From contig NZ_FOEI01000006.1 in the NCBI RefSeq assembly GCF_900110615.1, positions 89,221-153,220 on the forward strand: a stretch of DNA of 64,000 nt, given 5' to 3'. Below are positions 36,918-47,038 of the stretch, in pieces (within the stretch, counting starts at the first letter, position 1; every line of letters begins with the position of its first letter). Origin of the DNA: Flavobacterium urocaniciphilum. Lineage in GTDB: Bacteria; Bacteroidota; Bacteroidia; Flavobacteriales; Flavobacteriaceae. The position numbers and the translations under genes were made by a program. The notes beneath the pieces were generated by a model, which worked only from the letters and a program-made list of their open reading frames with translations, searched no databases and was not told the origin of the DNA.

Positions 36918-38108
36918 ATGATTATAGAACCAAGAATGCGCGGATTTATATGTTTAACAGCTCACCCAGAAGGATGTGCGCAAAACGTAAAAAATCAAAT
37001 TGAATATGTAAAATCAAAAGGTAAAATTGAAGGTGCTAAGAAAGTATTAGTTATTGGTGCTTCAACAGGTTTTGGTTTGGCTTCTAGAATTACTAGTGCA
37101 TTTGGTTGTGATGCTGCTACAATTGGTGTTTTCTTTGAAAAAGAACCAAGTGAAGGAAAAACAGCAACTCCAGGTTATTACAATTCTGCTGCATTTGAAG
37201 TAGAAGCTGAAAAAGCTGGATTATATGCAAAAAGTATTAATGGTGATGCTTTTTCAAATGAGATTAAACAACAAACAATCGATTTAATCAAAAAAGACTT
37301 AGGTCAAGTTGATTTAGTAATTTATAGTTTAGCTTCTCCAGTGCGTTTACATCCAACAACAGGTGTTTTACACCGTTCAACTTTAAAACCAATTGGAGAT
37401 AAGTTTACGAATAAAACAGTTGATTTCCATACAGGAAATGTAACAGAAATTTCAATCGAGCCTGCAACACAAGAAGATATTGATAACACAGTAGTTGTTA
37501 TGGGTGGTGAAGATTGGTCAATGTGGATGAAAGCGATGAAAGAAGCTGGTGTATTAGCAAATAACGCGATGACAGTTGCTTATTCATATATCGGACCTGA
37601 AGTTACAGAAGCTGTTTACAGAAAAGGAACTATTGGTCGTGCTAAAGATCATTTAGAAGCTACTGCATTTGAAATTACTAAACAATTAGAAGATATCGGA
37701 GCAAAAGCTTATGTTTCTGTTAATAAAGCATTAGTGACTCAGGCAAGTTCTGCAATTCCAGTTGTGCCATTATATATGTCGTTATTGTTTAAAATAATGA
37801 AAAAAGATGGTTCTCACGAAGGATGTATCGAACAAATGCAACGTTTATATTCAGCTAGATTATATAACGGTTCTGAAATTCCGGTTGATGAAAAAGGAAG
37901 AATCAGAATTGATGATTGGGAAATGAGACAACAATATCAAGATGAAATTGCTGAATTATGGAAATCAATCAGTACTGAAACTTTAATTGAAAATGGTGAT
38001 TTAGAAGAATATAGACAAGGATTCTTAAACTTATTCGGTTTCGGTTTTGATGCTATAGATTACAAAGCGGATACAAATGAAATGGTATTAGTTCCAAGTT
38101 TAAAATAA
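36918..38108 (+). CDS. fabV: Enoyl-[acyl-carrier-protein]/trans-2-enoyl-CoA reductase FabV
   Basis: NADH-dependent last reduction of the fatty-acid elongation cycle. 396 aa, the length of the FabV class. N-terminus MIIEPRMRGFICLTAHPEGC, cofactor loop VIGASTGFGLASRI, VIYSLASPVR, the FabV-specific active-site Tyr-x8-Lys region in AYSYIGPEVTEAVYRKGTIGRAK (seen as YSYIGPEVTEAVYRKGTIG) and NKALVTQASSAIPVVPLYMS. Its own terminator follows. Confidence 0.95.
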   Translation: MIIEPRMRGFICLTAHPEGCAQNVKNQIEYVKSKGKIEGAKKVLVIGASTGFGLASRITSAFGCDAATIGVFFEKEPSEGKTATPGYYNSAAFEVEAEKAGLYAKSINGDAFSNEIKQQTIDLIKKDLGQVDLVIYSLASPVRLHPTTGVLHRSTLKPIGDKFTNKTVDFHTGNVTEISIEPATQEDIDNTVVVMGGEDWSMWMKAMKEAGVLANNAMTVAYSYIGPEVTEAVYRKGTIGRAKDHLEATAFEITKQLEDIGAKAYVSVNKALVTQASSAIPVVPLYMSLLFKIMKKDGSHEGCIEQMQRLYSARLYNGSEIPVDEKGRIRIDDWEMRQQYQDEIAELWKSISTETLIENGDLEEYRQGFLNLFGFGFDAIDYKADTNEMVLVPSLK

Positions 38109-38128
38109 TAGTACGTTTATATTATATC

Positions 38129-38158
38129 TAAAATCCCGGTTTTACCGGGATTTTTTTG
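38129..38158 (+). terminator. Terminator of fabV
   Basis: Hairpin AAAATCCCGG-TTTTA-CCGGGATTTTTTT. Confidence 0.9.
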
Positions 38159-38246
38159 TTTAGTTTAGTTTATTTTTTTTAAAAAATTAATAAAAAAACA
38201 AAAATATAATAAAATGTTATAAATATTAAAAATTGTTATACAATTT

Positions 38247-38282
38247 TGTTTTATATCGATTTTATTTGCTTTATGTCGATGA
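38247..38282 (+). promoter_or_regulatory. Tandem 16-bp motif upstream of first adhesin gene
   Basis: Two copies of a TGCWTTWTRTCGATRA-like motif, at 38247-38262 (TGTTTTATATCGATTT) and 38267-38282 (TGCTTTATGTCGATGA), offset by exactly 20 bp. The same motif precedes the other two adhesin genes (42007, 46931/46951). A direct repeat two helical turns apart suggests a dimeric activator site. Confidence 0.5.
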
Positions 38283-38319
38283 TTTTCTATAAAATCTGTA
38301 ATGTGCTTTGATACTACTT

Positions 38320-38327
38320 TACATTTG
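38320..38327 (+). promoter_or_regulatory. Probable -7 box of the first adhesin gene
   Basis: TACATTTG matches TAnnTTTG, 27 bp before the ATG. No TTG lies at the usual -33 distance, which fits with activation from the TCGAT motif pair 38 bp upstream. A palindrome AAAATTGT-TAT-ACAATTTT (38229-38247) is also present in this spacer. Confidence 0.5.
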
Positions 38328-38354
38328 TGGCAATAACTATTAACACATTACACA

Positions 38355-41300
38355 ATGAAAAGAGTAATACTTTTGATTTTTTTAATGTTTGTTTCCATAC
38401 AAATAAAGGGGCAAACATGGACAACCAATTCATGTAGTCCTTCATTTACTAACCTTTATGGGCCAATGAATTCTATTGCTGGTACTAATGGTACAAGCAG
38501 AACTGCAATTATTTATCCTGCTTCACAATTACAAGCTTTAGCCGGAAAACAATTATTAAATATGTTTTTTCATAGAGGAACTGTATCTGGTGTTTTAGGT
38601 GGGTCTCCAAATTTTAAAATTTATTTAAAGGAAGTTTCAAATTTAGATTGGGGTGCTGGTAATTTAGACTGGGCTACAGCGAGTACAGGAGCAACATTAG
38701 TTTTTAATAATGATCCTGCTCCAATTATTGGTTCTGCAGATGGATGGAAATCATTTCCACTTTCAACTCCTTTTACTTATTCTGGAACTCAGAATTTAGC
38801 TGTATTTATGGAATACCAAAATTTAGCTGCTGGAACTACTGCTATTACTTGGTCTGTTGAAAATAGTGCACCATGTGTTAATACTACTAATAATAATACA
38901 ACTAAATATTTAAATAATAATACAGGGACATATCCTGCAACATTAACAAATACAAATTACAGAAGACCATTAATTGGATTTGATTTTGTTACAACTTGTC
39001 CTGCGCCATCACAATTAAACGCATCAAATCCAACAAGTAATTCTATTGCTTTAGGTTGGATTCCAAATGGAACAGAATCAGAATGGGCTTATGTTGTGCA
39101 ACCACAAGGAACTGGATATCCAACAGGTTCTGGTACAACAGTAAATAATAATGCATATACTGTTTCTAGTTTAACTCCAGCAACAAATTATGAAGTGTAT
39201 GTAAGAGCTAATTGTGGTGTTGGAAATAGTAGTTATTGGATTGGACCAGTTAATTTTACTACTCTATGTGTTCCAGTTACTTCATTTCCATATTTAGAAA
39301 CATTAACTACGTTTGTACCAAACATGTGTTGGACTGAAGCAGATAATGGTAATTTAACTACCGGACCGGCAACTTTTGGTTCAGGAAGTTGGGTAGCTGA
39401 TGGATTTGGAAACTCTGGTACTACAGGAGCAATGAGAATGACTTTAGACGCAACTGGCGATAATGATTGGGTACTTACTTCTGAATTTACAATACCAACA
39501 ACTGGTTACGAATTAAAGTTTGATGTAGCTGCTACACAAGTTAATGTAACATCAGCTTTAACTTCGCCATGGGAAAGTGACGATTTTGTAGAAGTTTTAG
39601 TAACAACTAGTGGAAATACCAATTCAAATTGGTCTCCTTTATTTACATTTAATGATACAAACGTCCCTTTAAATACGGGTGAAATTAAAATTATTGATTT
39701 AGATGCTTTTGCTGGTCAATCAATAAAATTAGCATTCAGAGCAGTTGAAGGTGCTACTAACGGAAGTGCATCAGTTGACTTTTTCGTAGATAATTTTGAA
39801 ATTAGATTAACACCTGCATGTTCTGATCCAACAAGTATTCAAGTAGGTAACATTACAGGAACTACTGCAGATTTTTCATGGAATCCTATTCCAAGTGTTG
39901 CGGGTTATGAATATGTAGTTGATACAAATGCAACTAATCCAACAGGTTCAGGAACATTTATTGCAAACAATTATTTTACCATTAATAATTTAAATGGTTT
40001 AACAACTTATTATTTACATGTTAGAACAGACTGTGGATCGGGAGTTTATAGTCCTTGGGCTACTGTGTTTTTTACAACAAGTTGTGCGGTAATAAACTCA
40101 TATCCATATTTAGAACCATTTAATACTTTTGTACCAAATATTTGTTGGGTTGAAGGTACTGGTGGTGATACAACAAACGGACCAGCAAATATAGTTAATG
40201 GAACTTGGATTGCAGATGGATTTTTAAATTCTAGTGCAACTGGTGCAGTTAGAATTACCTTAGATGGTGCTACTGATAATGATTGGTTTATTTCTCCTCA
40301 ATTTAATATTCCAGCTACTGGTTATGAATTAAAATTTAATGTTGGAGCAACTCAAAATAATGTGGTAAATGCTCCAAGTCCAGCTTGGGAATCGGATGAT
40401 TATATTGAAGTATTAGTAAGTTCAACTGGAAATACAAACTGGACAACTTTATATACATATAATAATACAAATGTTCCTTCTATGTTTGGAACAACAAATA
40501 TAATTGACTTAGATGCATATGCAGGTCAGGTTATTAAATTAGCATTTAGAGGAGTAGAAGGAGCTTCAAATGGAGCTGCATCTGTTGATTTTTTCGTAGA
40601 TAATTTTGAAATTAAATTAACAGGAACATGTGCTGAACCATTTGGTATTGTAGCAAATAATATTACAAGTTCAACTGCAAATATTACTTGGAATTCTATT
40701 ACTGGTGCAGCAGGTTATGAGTATGTTTTAGATATTGTAGCAACAAATCCTACAGGTTCAGGAACTTTTACAGCTACTAATAATTTTCCAGCAACTAGTT
40801 TAAGTGGATTAACAACTTATTATTTTCATTTAAGAACTGATTGTGGATCAGGAAATTTCAGCCCTTGGACAACATCTTCATTTACAACACTATGTTCTTC
40901 AATTACAAATTATCCATTTTTAGAACAATTTAATACTTATTTACCTTCTGCTTGTTGGAATGAAGCAGATAATGGTGATTTAGTAGCGGGCCCATTAACT
41001 TTTGGAAGTTCAAATTGGATTGCTGATGGTTTTGGAAATGTTGGAACTACTGGTGCGTTTAAAACAGTTATTGATGGGTTAGGAGATAATGATTGGGTTC
41101 TTTCTCCAGAATTTACAATTCCTGCTTCTGGTTATGAATTAAATTTTTTAGCATCTGCTAATCAATTAAATTCAATGGGTGCCCTAACAAATCCTTGGGA
41201 AGCAGATGATGTAATTGAAGTTTTAGTTACTACTTCAACTTTAAATAATACGAATTGGACAGTTTTATATACGTATAATAATACAAATGTACCAGCATAT

Positions 41301-41696
41301 ACAGGTTCTTTAAATACAATTGATTTAGATACTTATGCGGGTCAAACTGTACGTTTTGCTTTTAGAATTTTAGAAGGAGCAACAGATGGATCTGCTAGTG
41401 TTGACTTTTTTGTAGATAATTTTGAAGTTAAAGAATCAGTTAATTTAAATTCAGAATCTTTTAATGATTCTAATTTTATCGCTTATCCTAACCCTATTAA
41501 AGATAAATTAAATTTATCTTATAACGATGTTATTAGTAATGTAAGTGTTGTAAACATGTTAGGATTAGAGGTATTAAAATTAAATACAAATGCAAAAGAT
41601 GTTCAAATTGACATGTCAAACTTATCATCTGGAATTTATATTGTAAATATTATTTCAGAAGGAAGATTACATAATTTGAAAGTAGTAAAAGAATAA
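38355..41696 (+). CDS. T9SS-secreted modular surface protein (adhesin-like), copy 1
   Basis: 1113 aa. Signal peptide MKRVILLIFLMFVSIQIKGQ; N-domain about 21-215 (SIAGTNGTSRTAIIYPASQL, WTTNSC); Fn3 (TCPAPSQLNASNP to FTTLC); then two full modules of about 271 aa, each a MAM-like/choice-of-anchor J jelly-roll (CWTEADNG...SGSWVADGFGN...NDWVLTSEF...WESDDFVEVLV...SVDFFVDNFEI) followed by Fn3 (AGYEYVVD...TTYYLHVRTDCGSG...FTT), and a third jelly-roll. It ends in a T9SS type A sorting domain (NFIAYPNPIKDKLNLSYND ... GIYIVNIISEG ... LKVVKE). Probably exported by T9SS and attached to the cell surface; ligand unknown. Confidence 0.88.
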   Translation: MKRVILLIFLMFVSIQIKGQTWTTNSCSPSFTNLYGPMNSIAGTNGTSRTAIIYPASQLQALAGKQLLNMFFHRGTVSGVLGGSPNFKIYLKEVSNLDWGAGNLDWATASTGATLVFNNDPAPIIGSADGWKSFPLSTPFTYSGTQNLAVFMEYQNLAAGTTAITWSVENSAPCVNTTNNNTTKYLNNNTGTYPATLTNTNYRRPLIGFDFVTTCPAPSQLNASNPTSNSIALGWIPNGTESEWAYVVQPQGTGYPTGSGTTVNNNAYTVSSLTPATNYEVYVRANCGVGNSSYWIGPVNFTTLCVPVTSFPYLETLTTFVPNMCWTEADNGNLTTGPATFGSGSWVADGFGNSGTTGAMRMTLDATGDNDWVLTSEFTIPTTGYELKFDVAATQVNVTSALTSPWESDDFVEVLVTTSGNTNSNWSPLFTFNDTNVPLNTGEIKIIDLDAFAGQSIKLAFRAVEGATNGSASVDFFVDNFEIRLTPACSDPTSIQVGNITGTTADFSWNPIPSVAGYEYVVDTNATNPTGSGTFIANNYFTINNLNGLTTYYLHVRTDCGSGVYSPWATVFFTTSCAVINSYPYLEPFNTFVPNICWVEGTGGDTTNGPANIVNGTWIADGFLNSSATGAVRITLDGATDNDWFISPQFNIPATGYELKFNVGATQNNVVNAPSPAWESDDYIEVLVSSTGNTNWTTLYTYNNTNVPSMFGTTNIIDLDAYAGQVIKLAFRGVEGASNGAASVDFFVDNFEIKLTGTCAEPFGIVANNITSSTANITWNSITGAAGYEYVLDIVATNPTGSGTFTATNNFPATSLSGLTTYYFHLRTDCGSGNFSPWTTSSFTTLCSSITNYPFLEQFNTYLPSACWNEADNGDLVAGPLTFGSSNWIADGFGNVGTTGAFKTVIDGLGDNDWVLSPEFTIPASGYELNFLASANQLNSMGALTNPWEADDVIEVLVTTSTLNNTNWTVLYTYNNTNVPAYTGSLNTIDLDTYAGQTVRFAFRILEGATDGSASVDFFVDNFEVKESVNLNSESFNDSNFIAYPNPIKDKLNLSYNDVISNVSVVNMLGLEVLKLNTNAKDVQIDMSNLSSGIYIVNIISEGRLHNLKVVKE

Positions 41697-41740
41697 TAAG
41701 TTAAATAATTTAGTTTTTAAATATTTTTCTCTTTTAAACT

Positions 41741-41772
41741 TAAAATCCCGATTTATTCGGGATTTTTTTTTT
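41741..41772 (+). terminator. Terminator of adhesin copy 1
   Basis: Hairpin AAAATCCCGA-TTTAT-TCGGGATTTTTTTTTT. Confidence 0.9.
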
Positions 41773-42114
41773 GTTTTTATAATTGAAATTATCAATTGGA
41801 ATTAGTCTTTTTGTAAGTCATTTATTACCAGTAATTTAACTTTGTAATATAATAATTACAGAAATAATATGTTTTCTGCTTTTTGATTAATTTTAAGATT
41901 ATTTTTTTGAACATATCCAAATTTAATTTGTGATTATTTTGTGAATTAGTCATAATTCACAGAATTTTTCGGAAATGTTATATTTTGTAAAATTTTATAT
42001 TTTTTTTGCATTTTGTCGATAAAAATTACCATTCAACGTTCAATATTAACTTTTAATCATCACATTTTGATATAATTAGTTATTTTGTTAAGAATATTAA
42101 CTAAATCACAATCC
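41773..42114 (+). promoter_or_regulatory. AT-rich control region upstream of adhesin copy 2
   Basis: About 340 bp without a gene. It contains TAACTTTG (41837-41844, promoter-like but far upstream), a perfect inverted repeat TGTGAATTA-GTCA-TAATTCACA (41940-41961), the shared 16-bp motif TGCATTTTGTCGATAA (42007-42022) and a weak -7-like TATTTTG (42081-42087). Unlike the other two adhesin genes, only one copy of the 16-bp motif is present. Confidence 0.5.
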
Positions 42115-45100
42115 ATGAAAAAAATTATTTTTTTGATTTGTCTTTTGTTCGCATTTACCCAAATAAATGCACAAACCTGGACAATTAATTCATGTAGTGC
42201 TGAGCTAGGTGGTAATACATATGGCCCTATGAATAGTGTGTCATCTGCAAATGCCACGAATAGAACAGCAACTATTTATCCTGCTTCTCAAGTAGGAGCA
42301 CTTACTGGTAAGTTACTTACAAGTATGTATTTTAAAAGAACTAATGCTACTTTAACAATGGCAGGAACGCCAAACTTTAAAATTTATTTGAAGGAAGTTT
42401 CTATGTCAGATTGGGGTTCTGCTGCTTTAGATTGGGCTACAGCAATAACAGGAGCTACATTAGTTTATGATAATAACCCTGCAGCAATTGTAGGAAGTAC
42501 AGTTGGTTGGAAATCATTTCCATTAACAGGATCATTTACTTATTCTGGTACTCAAAATTTAGCGGTATTTATGGAGTATCAAAATACTACTGCAAGTAGT
42601 ACTATATCTTGGAGTTATGAATATACTGCTCCTTGTATTACAACTTCTAATAACAATACAACTAAGTATCTTAATAATACATCGGGTACTTATCCAACTT
42701 CATTAACAAGTTCAAATTACAGAAGACCAATGATTGGTTTTGATTTTCCTGTATCTTGTCCAACTCCAACTGTTTTAACAACTTCTGGAATTACATCAAA
42801 CTCAGTTAATATAAACTGGACTCCAGGTGGTTCTGAAACAGAATGGGCTTATGTTGTACAACCTCAAGGTACTGGTTATCCAACAGGTGCTGGAACACAA
42901 ATTTTTGCTGCTCCTCCATACACTGCTGGTGGATTAAATCCTGCAACTAATTATGAAGTTTATGTAAGAGCTAATTGTGCTCCTGGTGATAGCAGTATTT
43001 GGCTTGGACCAGTTAATTTCACAACATTATGTTCGCCAATTACAACTTTACCACATTTAGAACCTTTTGCTACATTTTTACCAAGTATTTGTTGGTTCAA
43101 CAGAACTGGTGGAGATTTAACTACTGGTCCTACTTCAACTACAGGATCTGGATGGGTTGCTGATGGATTTGGAAACGTAGGTTCTACTGGTGCAGTTAAA
43201 AATGAAATTTGGGCAACAGGTGCAAATGATTGGTTAATTTCGCCTGAAATTACTATTCCTGCAGTAGGATATGAATTGAAATTTGATGCAGCTGCTACAC
43301 AATGGAATGGTACAATTGTACCAACTACTCCTTGGGAAACAGACGATTCAATTGAAGTTCTAGTTTCTTCAACTGGATTAACTAACTGGACTGTATTACA
43401 TACTTACAATGATACCAATCAACCAAGTAATATGGGTACTTCTTTGTCTTTAGATTTAGATGCCTATGCTGGACAAACAATTCGTTTAGCTTTCAGAGCT
43501 ATTGAAGGTGGTACAAATGGATTGGCTGATATTGATTTTTCAATTGATAATTTCCAAGTACGTTTAACACCTACTTGTCCGGATGTAACTGGTTTAACAA
43601 TTGGAAATATTTCAGGTACAACTGCTGATACTTCTTGGGGAGATGCTTCAGGAAATGGGGCTCTTGGATATGAATATGCAATTACAACTTCTGCTACGCC
43701 TCCTGCATCAGGAACGGCTACAACTTTAACTTATTATGCAGCTTCAGGATTAACACCTTTAACGACATATTATTTACATGTACGAGCTGAATGTGCTGGA
43801 AGTACTTATGGAAACTGGTCTACATCTACATTTACAACAGGATGTGCAGCAATTACAACTTTACCTTATTTAGAGCCATTTGCAACATTTTTACCAAGCG
43901 TTTGTTGGTTTAATAGAACAGGTGGTGATATAACAACTGGTCCAACTTCTACAACAGGTTCAGGATGGGTTGCTGATGGATTAGGAAATGTAGGTACTAC
44001 AGGTGCTGTTAGAAATGAAATTTGGACAACAGGTGCAAATGACTGGTTAATTTCTCCTCAAGTTACAATTCCTACAACTGGATATGAATTAAGATTTGTT
44101 GCAGCTGCAACTCAATTTGGTACGACGAATGTTCCAACTAATGTTTGGGAAACTGATGATTTTATTGAAGTTTTAGTTTCTTCTACAGGTTTAACAAACT
44201 GGACTGTATTACATACATATAATGATACAAATCAACCAGCTACAACTGCAACACCATTAACATTAGATTTAGATGCTTATGCGGGTCAAACGATTCGTCT
44301 TGCATTTAGAGCTGTAGAAGGTGCAACAAATGGTTCAGCTGATATCGATTTTTCTATTGATGATTTTGAAATCCGTTTATCTCCTTCATGTCCTGATATT
44401 AACGGATTAACTGTTGGAAATATTACAGGTACAACTGCAGATACTTCTTGGAGTGATGCTTCAGGAAATGGTGCTGTTGGATATGAATATGCTATTACAG
44501 CCACTGCAACTCCACCTGCATCTGGTACTGCTACAACACTTACTTACTATGCTGCTACAGGTTTAAGTCCATTAACTACTTATTATTTACATGTACGTGC
44601 AACTTGTGCGGGTAGTACTTATGGTGTTTGGGTAACAACATCATTTACAACTGGATGTTCACCTGTAACTGTTTTTCCTCATTTAGAACCATTTGCTACT
44701 TATTTGCCATCAGTTTGTTGGTCAGAAGCAGATAATGGTGATTTAACTGCTGGTCCTGCAACAATTAGTGCTACTGCTTCAAGTTGGTTAGCTGACGGAT
44801 TTGCAAATGTTGGAACAACAGGTGCCGCAAGAATTACTATTGATGGAGCTGTTGATAACGATTGGATTCTTTCTCCTCAATTTACAATTCCTGCAACAGG
44901 TTATGAATTAAAATTTAAAGCAGCTGCTAATCAAAGTGGTGGAACAGTAGCTCCAACTACTGCATGGGAAACGGATGATTTTGTAGAAGTTTTAGTATCA
45001 ACAACAGGAACAAATAACTGGTCAGTATTGTATACGTATAACGATACAAATGTACCATCAAATACTGGTAGTTTAAAAATTATTGATCTTGATGCATTTG

Positions 45101-46881
45101 CAGGACAAACTGTTCGTTTTGCTTATAGAGCATTTGAAGGTACAAGTAATGGTGCTGCTTCTATTGATTTCTTTATTGATGATTTTCAAGTACGTCAATC
45201 TCCTGCTTGTGCAGATCAAACAGGATTGGTAGTTAGTGGAATGACATTTACAACTGCTAATACATCTTGGGATGATTTATCTGGATCTGGTGTAACAGGA
45301 TACGAATATGCAGTTACAACTTCTGCAACTCCACCTGCATCTGGAACTCCAACAACAAATACATATTATTTAGCAACTGGATTAACAGGTCAAACAGTAT
45401 ATTATTTACATGTTAGAACTGATTGTGGTTCTGGAAATTATGGAGTATGGTCTACATTATCATTCTTTACTGGATATTGTACACCTTCAAGTTCTGGATC
45501 TGCTTCTTATATTAGTAATTTTACAACAACCGGTGGTTCACAAAATATTTCAAATTTAGCTTCAGGATTTACAACTGGAGGATATTTAAATGCTACTTCT
45601 CAATTTGTTGAAGGTTATGCAACGAGTGCATTTAGTTTTAATGGAACTATCGTTGGTGGAACTGTTGGATTTGCAATTTGGATTGATTGGAATAACGATT
45701 TAATTTTAAATAATGCTACTGAAAAAGTATTTAATACTACAGCATATGGTAATGGACCATTTACTGGAACTATTACAATTCCAGCTGGTACACCAATTGG
45801 TAATTATAGAATGAGAGTGGCTACTGATTTTAACTCGAGTAACCCAAGTAACCCATGTGCTGCAGTAACAAGAGGAGAATTTGAAGATTATACGGTTTCG
45901 GTAATTGCTCAACCAGCTTGTTTACCACCAAGTCCATCTTCATCTAATGTTACTTCTGCTTCAGCTGATTTAAACTGGGCTGCTGTTGCTTCTGCAACTT
46001 TAGGTTACGAATATGTTTTAGATAACGTAGCTACAGATCCAGCAGGTTCAGGAACTTCAATTACGCCTAATACTTATTCAGCTTCAGGATTAACTGGTTC
46101 AACTACTTATTATTTCCATGTTCGTTCAGTATGTGGTGCTGGAGTTTATAGTACTTGGTCTACAATTAACTTTACAACTTTACCAACACCTCCAGTAAAT
46201 GATAATTTATGTAATGCTACAGCATTAACATTAGGTACTCCAACAGGAATTACACAAACTTTAGTAGGTGCAACTGCACAAACTTCAGAGCCAGTTCCAG
46301 CATGTTTCAATAGTGGTATTAACGGTTCTGTTTGGTATAGCTTTATCGCTCCAACTTCAGGAACAGTTGAAGTAACTACCGATTTTGCTGGTGGAACATT
46401 AGGAAGTGGTGATACTGAAATTGCTGTTTATGCTGGAACAGGAGTTACTTGTTCTGATTTAACAACTTTAGCTGCTAATTTAGGTTGCGACCAAGATGGT
46501 GGTACTACTGTTGGATTTAGTTCATTTATTTCTGTAGCAGCTTTAACTCCAGGAAATACTTATTATGTTCAAGTGGATAGATGGGGTACTGCAACTGCAG
46601 GAACATTTGGAATTCAAGTAAGCGAAGTATTAGGTTCAAGTACATTTGATACTTCTAACTTTGTTGCTTATCCAAACCCAGTAAAAGATATATTAAATTT
46701 ATCATATAATTCTGCAATTACTAAAGTAAGTGTAGTTAATTTACTTGGACAAGAAGTATTAAATAATAACGTAAATGGAAACGATATTCAAGTTAATATG
46801 TCTACTTTATCTGCAGGTGCTTATATTGTAAACATTACAGCTGATGATATTATCCATACAATAAAAGTTATTAAAGAATAA
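42115..46881 (+). CDS. T9SS-secreted modular surface protein (adhesin-like), copy 2
   Basis: 1588 aa from the ATG at 42115 (a TTG ten codons upstream would precede the signal peptide). Signal peptide MKKIIFLICLLFAFTQINAQ; N-domain and Fn3 closely matching copy 1; three jelly-roll+Fn3 modules starting at Cys codons 43030, 43843 and 44656 (spacing 813, 813, then 822 bp); a GEVED-type domain (WIDWNNDLILNN ... PIGNYRMRVATDF ... RGEFEDYTVSV); another Fn3; an NDNLCNATAL-type domain with WYSFIAPTSGTVEV and NTYYVQVDRWG; and a T9SS sorting domain (FVAYPNPVKDILNLSYNS to IKVIKE). Largest gene in the window; surface adhesion or polymer binding is inferred. Confidence 0.88.
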   Translation: MKKIIFLICLLFAFTQINAQTWTINSCSAELGGNTYGPMNSVSSANATNRTATIYPASQVGALTGKLLTSMYFKRTNATLTMAGTPNFKIYLKEVSMSDWGSAALDWATAITGATLVYDNNPAAIVGSTVGWKSFPLTGSFTYSGTQNLAVFMEYQNTTASSTISWSYEYTAPCITTSNNNTTKYLNNTSGTYPTSLTSSNYRRPMIGFDFPVSCPTPTVLTTSGITSNSVNINWTPGGSETEWAYVVQPQGTGYPTGAGTQIFAAPPYTAGGLNPATNYEVYVRANCAPGDSSIWLGPVNFTTLCSPITTLPHLEPFATFLPSICWFNRTGGDLTTGPTSTTGSGWVADGFGNVGSTGAVKNEIWATGANDWLISPEITIPAVGYELKFDAAATQWNGTIVPTTPWETDDSIEVLVSSTGLTNWTVLHTYNDTNQPSNMGTSLSLDLDAYAGQTIRLAFRAIEGGTNGLADIDFSIDNFQVRLTPTCPDVTGLTIGNISGTTADTSWGDASGNGALGYEYAITTSATPPASGTATTLTYYAASGLTPLTTYYLHVRAECAGSTYGNWSTSTFTTGCAAITTLPYLEPFATFLPSVCWFNRTGGDITTGPTSTTGSGWVADGLGNVGTTGAVRNEIWTTGANDWLISPQVTIPTTGYELRFVAAATQFGTTNVPTNVWETDDFIEVLVSSTGLTNWTVLHTYNDTNQPATTATPLTLDLDAYAGQTIRLAFRAVEGATNGSADIDFSIDDFEIRLSPSCPDINGLTVGNITGTTADTSWSDASGNGAVGYEYAITATATPPASGTATTLTYYAATGLSPLTTYYLHVRATCAGSTYGVWVTTSFTTGCSPVTVFPHLEPFATYLPSVCWSEADNGDLTAGPATISATASSWLADGFANVGTTGAARITIDGAVDNDWILSPQFTIPATGYELKFKAAANQSGGTVAPTTAWETDDFVEVLVSTTGTNNWSVLYTYNDTNVPSNTGSLKIIDLDAFAGQTVRFAYRAFEGTSNGAASIDFFIDDFQVRQSPACADQTGLVVSGMTFTTANTSWDDLSGSGVTGYEYAVTTSATPPASGTPTTNTYYLATGLTGQTVYYLHVRTDCGSGNYGVWSTLSFFTGYCTPSSSGSASYISNFTTTGGSQNISNLASGFTTGGYLNATSQFVEGYATSAFSFNGTIVGGTVGFAIWIDWNNDLILNNATEKVFNTTAYGNGPFTGTITIPAGTPIGNYRMRVATDFNSSNPSNPCAAVTRGEFEDYTVSVIAQPACLPPSPSSSNVTSASADLNWAAVASATLGYEYVLDNVATDPAGSGTSITPNTYSASGLTGSTTYYFHVRSVCGAGVYSTWSTINFTTLPTPPVNDNLCNATALTLGTPTGITQTLVGATAQTSEPVPACFNSGINGSVWYSFIAPTSGTVEVTTDFAGGTLGSGDTEIAVYAGTGVTCSDLTTLAANLGCDQDGGTTVGFSSFISVAALTPGNTYYVQVDRWGTATAGTFGIQVSEVLGSSTFDTSNFVAYPNPVKDILNLSYNSAITKVSVVNLLGQEVLNNNVNGNDIQVNMSTLSAGAYIVNITADDIIHTIKVIKE
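43030..45477 (+). repeat. Three in-gene modules of 813, 813 and 822 bp
   Basis: Module starts, at the TGT of C-x-x-[IV]-T, fall at 43030, 43843 and 44656, and the array ends at 45478. The first two are particularly close (CWFNRTGGD, TGPTSTTGSGWVADG and NDWLISP in both). A period kept at exactly 271 codons argues for whole-module duplication. Confidence 0.85.
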
Positions 46882-46904
46882 TTTTAATATTTATTAATTG
46901 TTAT

Positions 46905-46934
46905 AAAAATCCCGCCTAAAGCGGGATTTTTTTA
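46905..46934 (+). terminator. Terminator of adhesin copy 2
   Basis: Hairpin AAATCCCGC-CTAAA-GCGGGATTTTTTT. Confidence 0.9.
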
Positions 46935-46966
46935 TTTTATCGATGAAATCTGCATTTTATCGATAA
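46931..46966 (+). promoter_or_regulatory. Tandem 16-bp motif upstream of third adhesin gene
   Basis: Copies TTTATTTTATCGATGA (46931-46946) and TGCATTTTATCGATAA (46951-46966), offset by exactly 20 bp as upstream of copy 1. The first copy begins within the T-run of the preceding terminator. Confidence 0.5.
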
Positions 46967-47038
46967 TTCCTTAATGTTTTAACAACAATTAATTTTTTTT
47001 TGTTTTCTTTACAAGAACTAAACAAAAAAATATTAATA

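Noticed and set aside
42060..45912. Antisense open frames within adhesin copy 2 (around 42060-42257, 44286-44504 and 45706-45912)
   Set aside because: They mirror a low-complexity Thr/Ser/Gly-rich gene on the other strand and encode no plausible protein.
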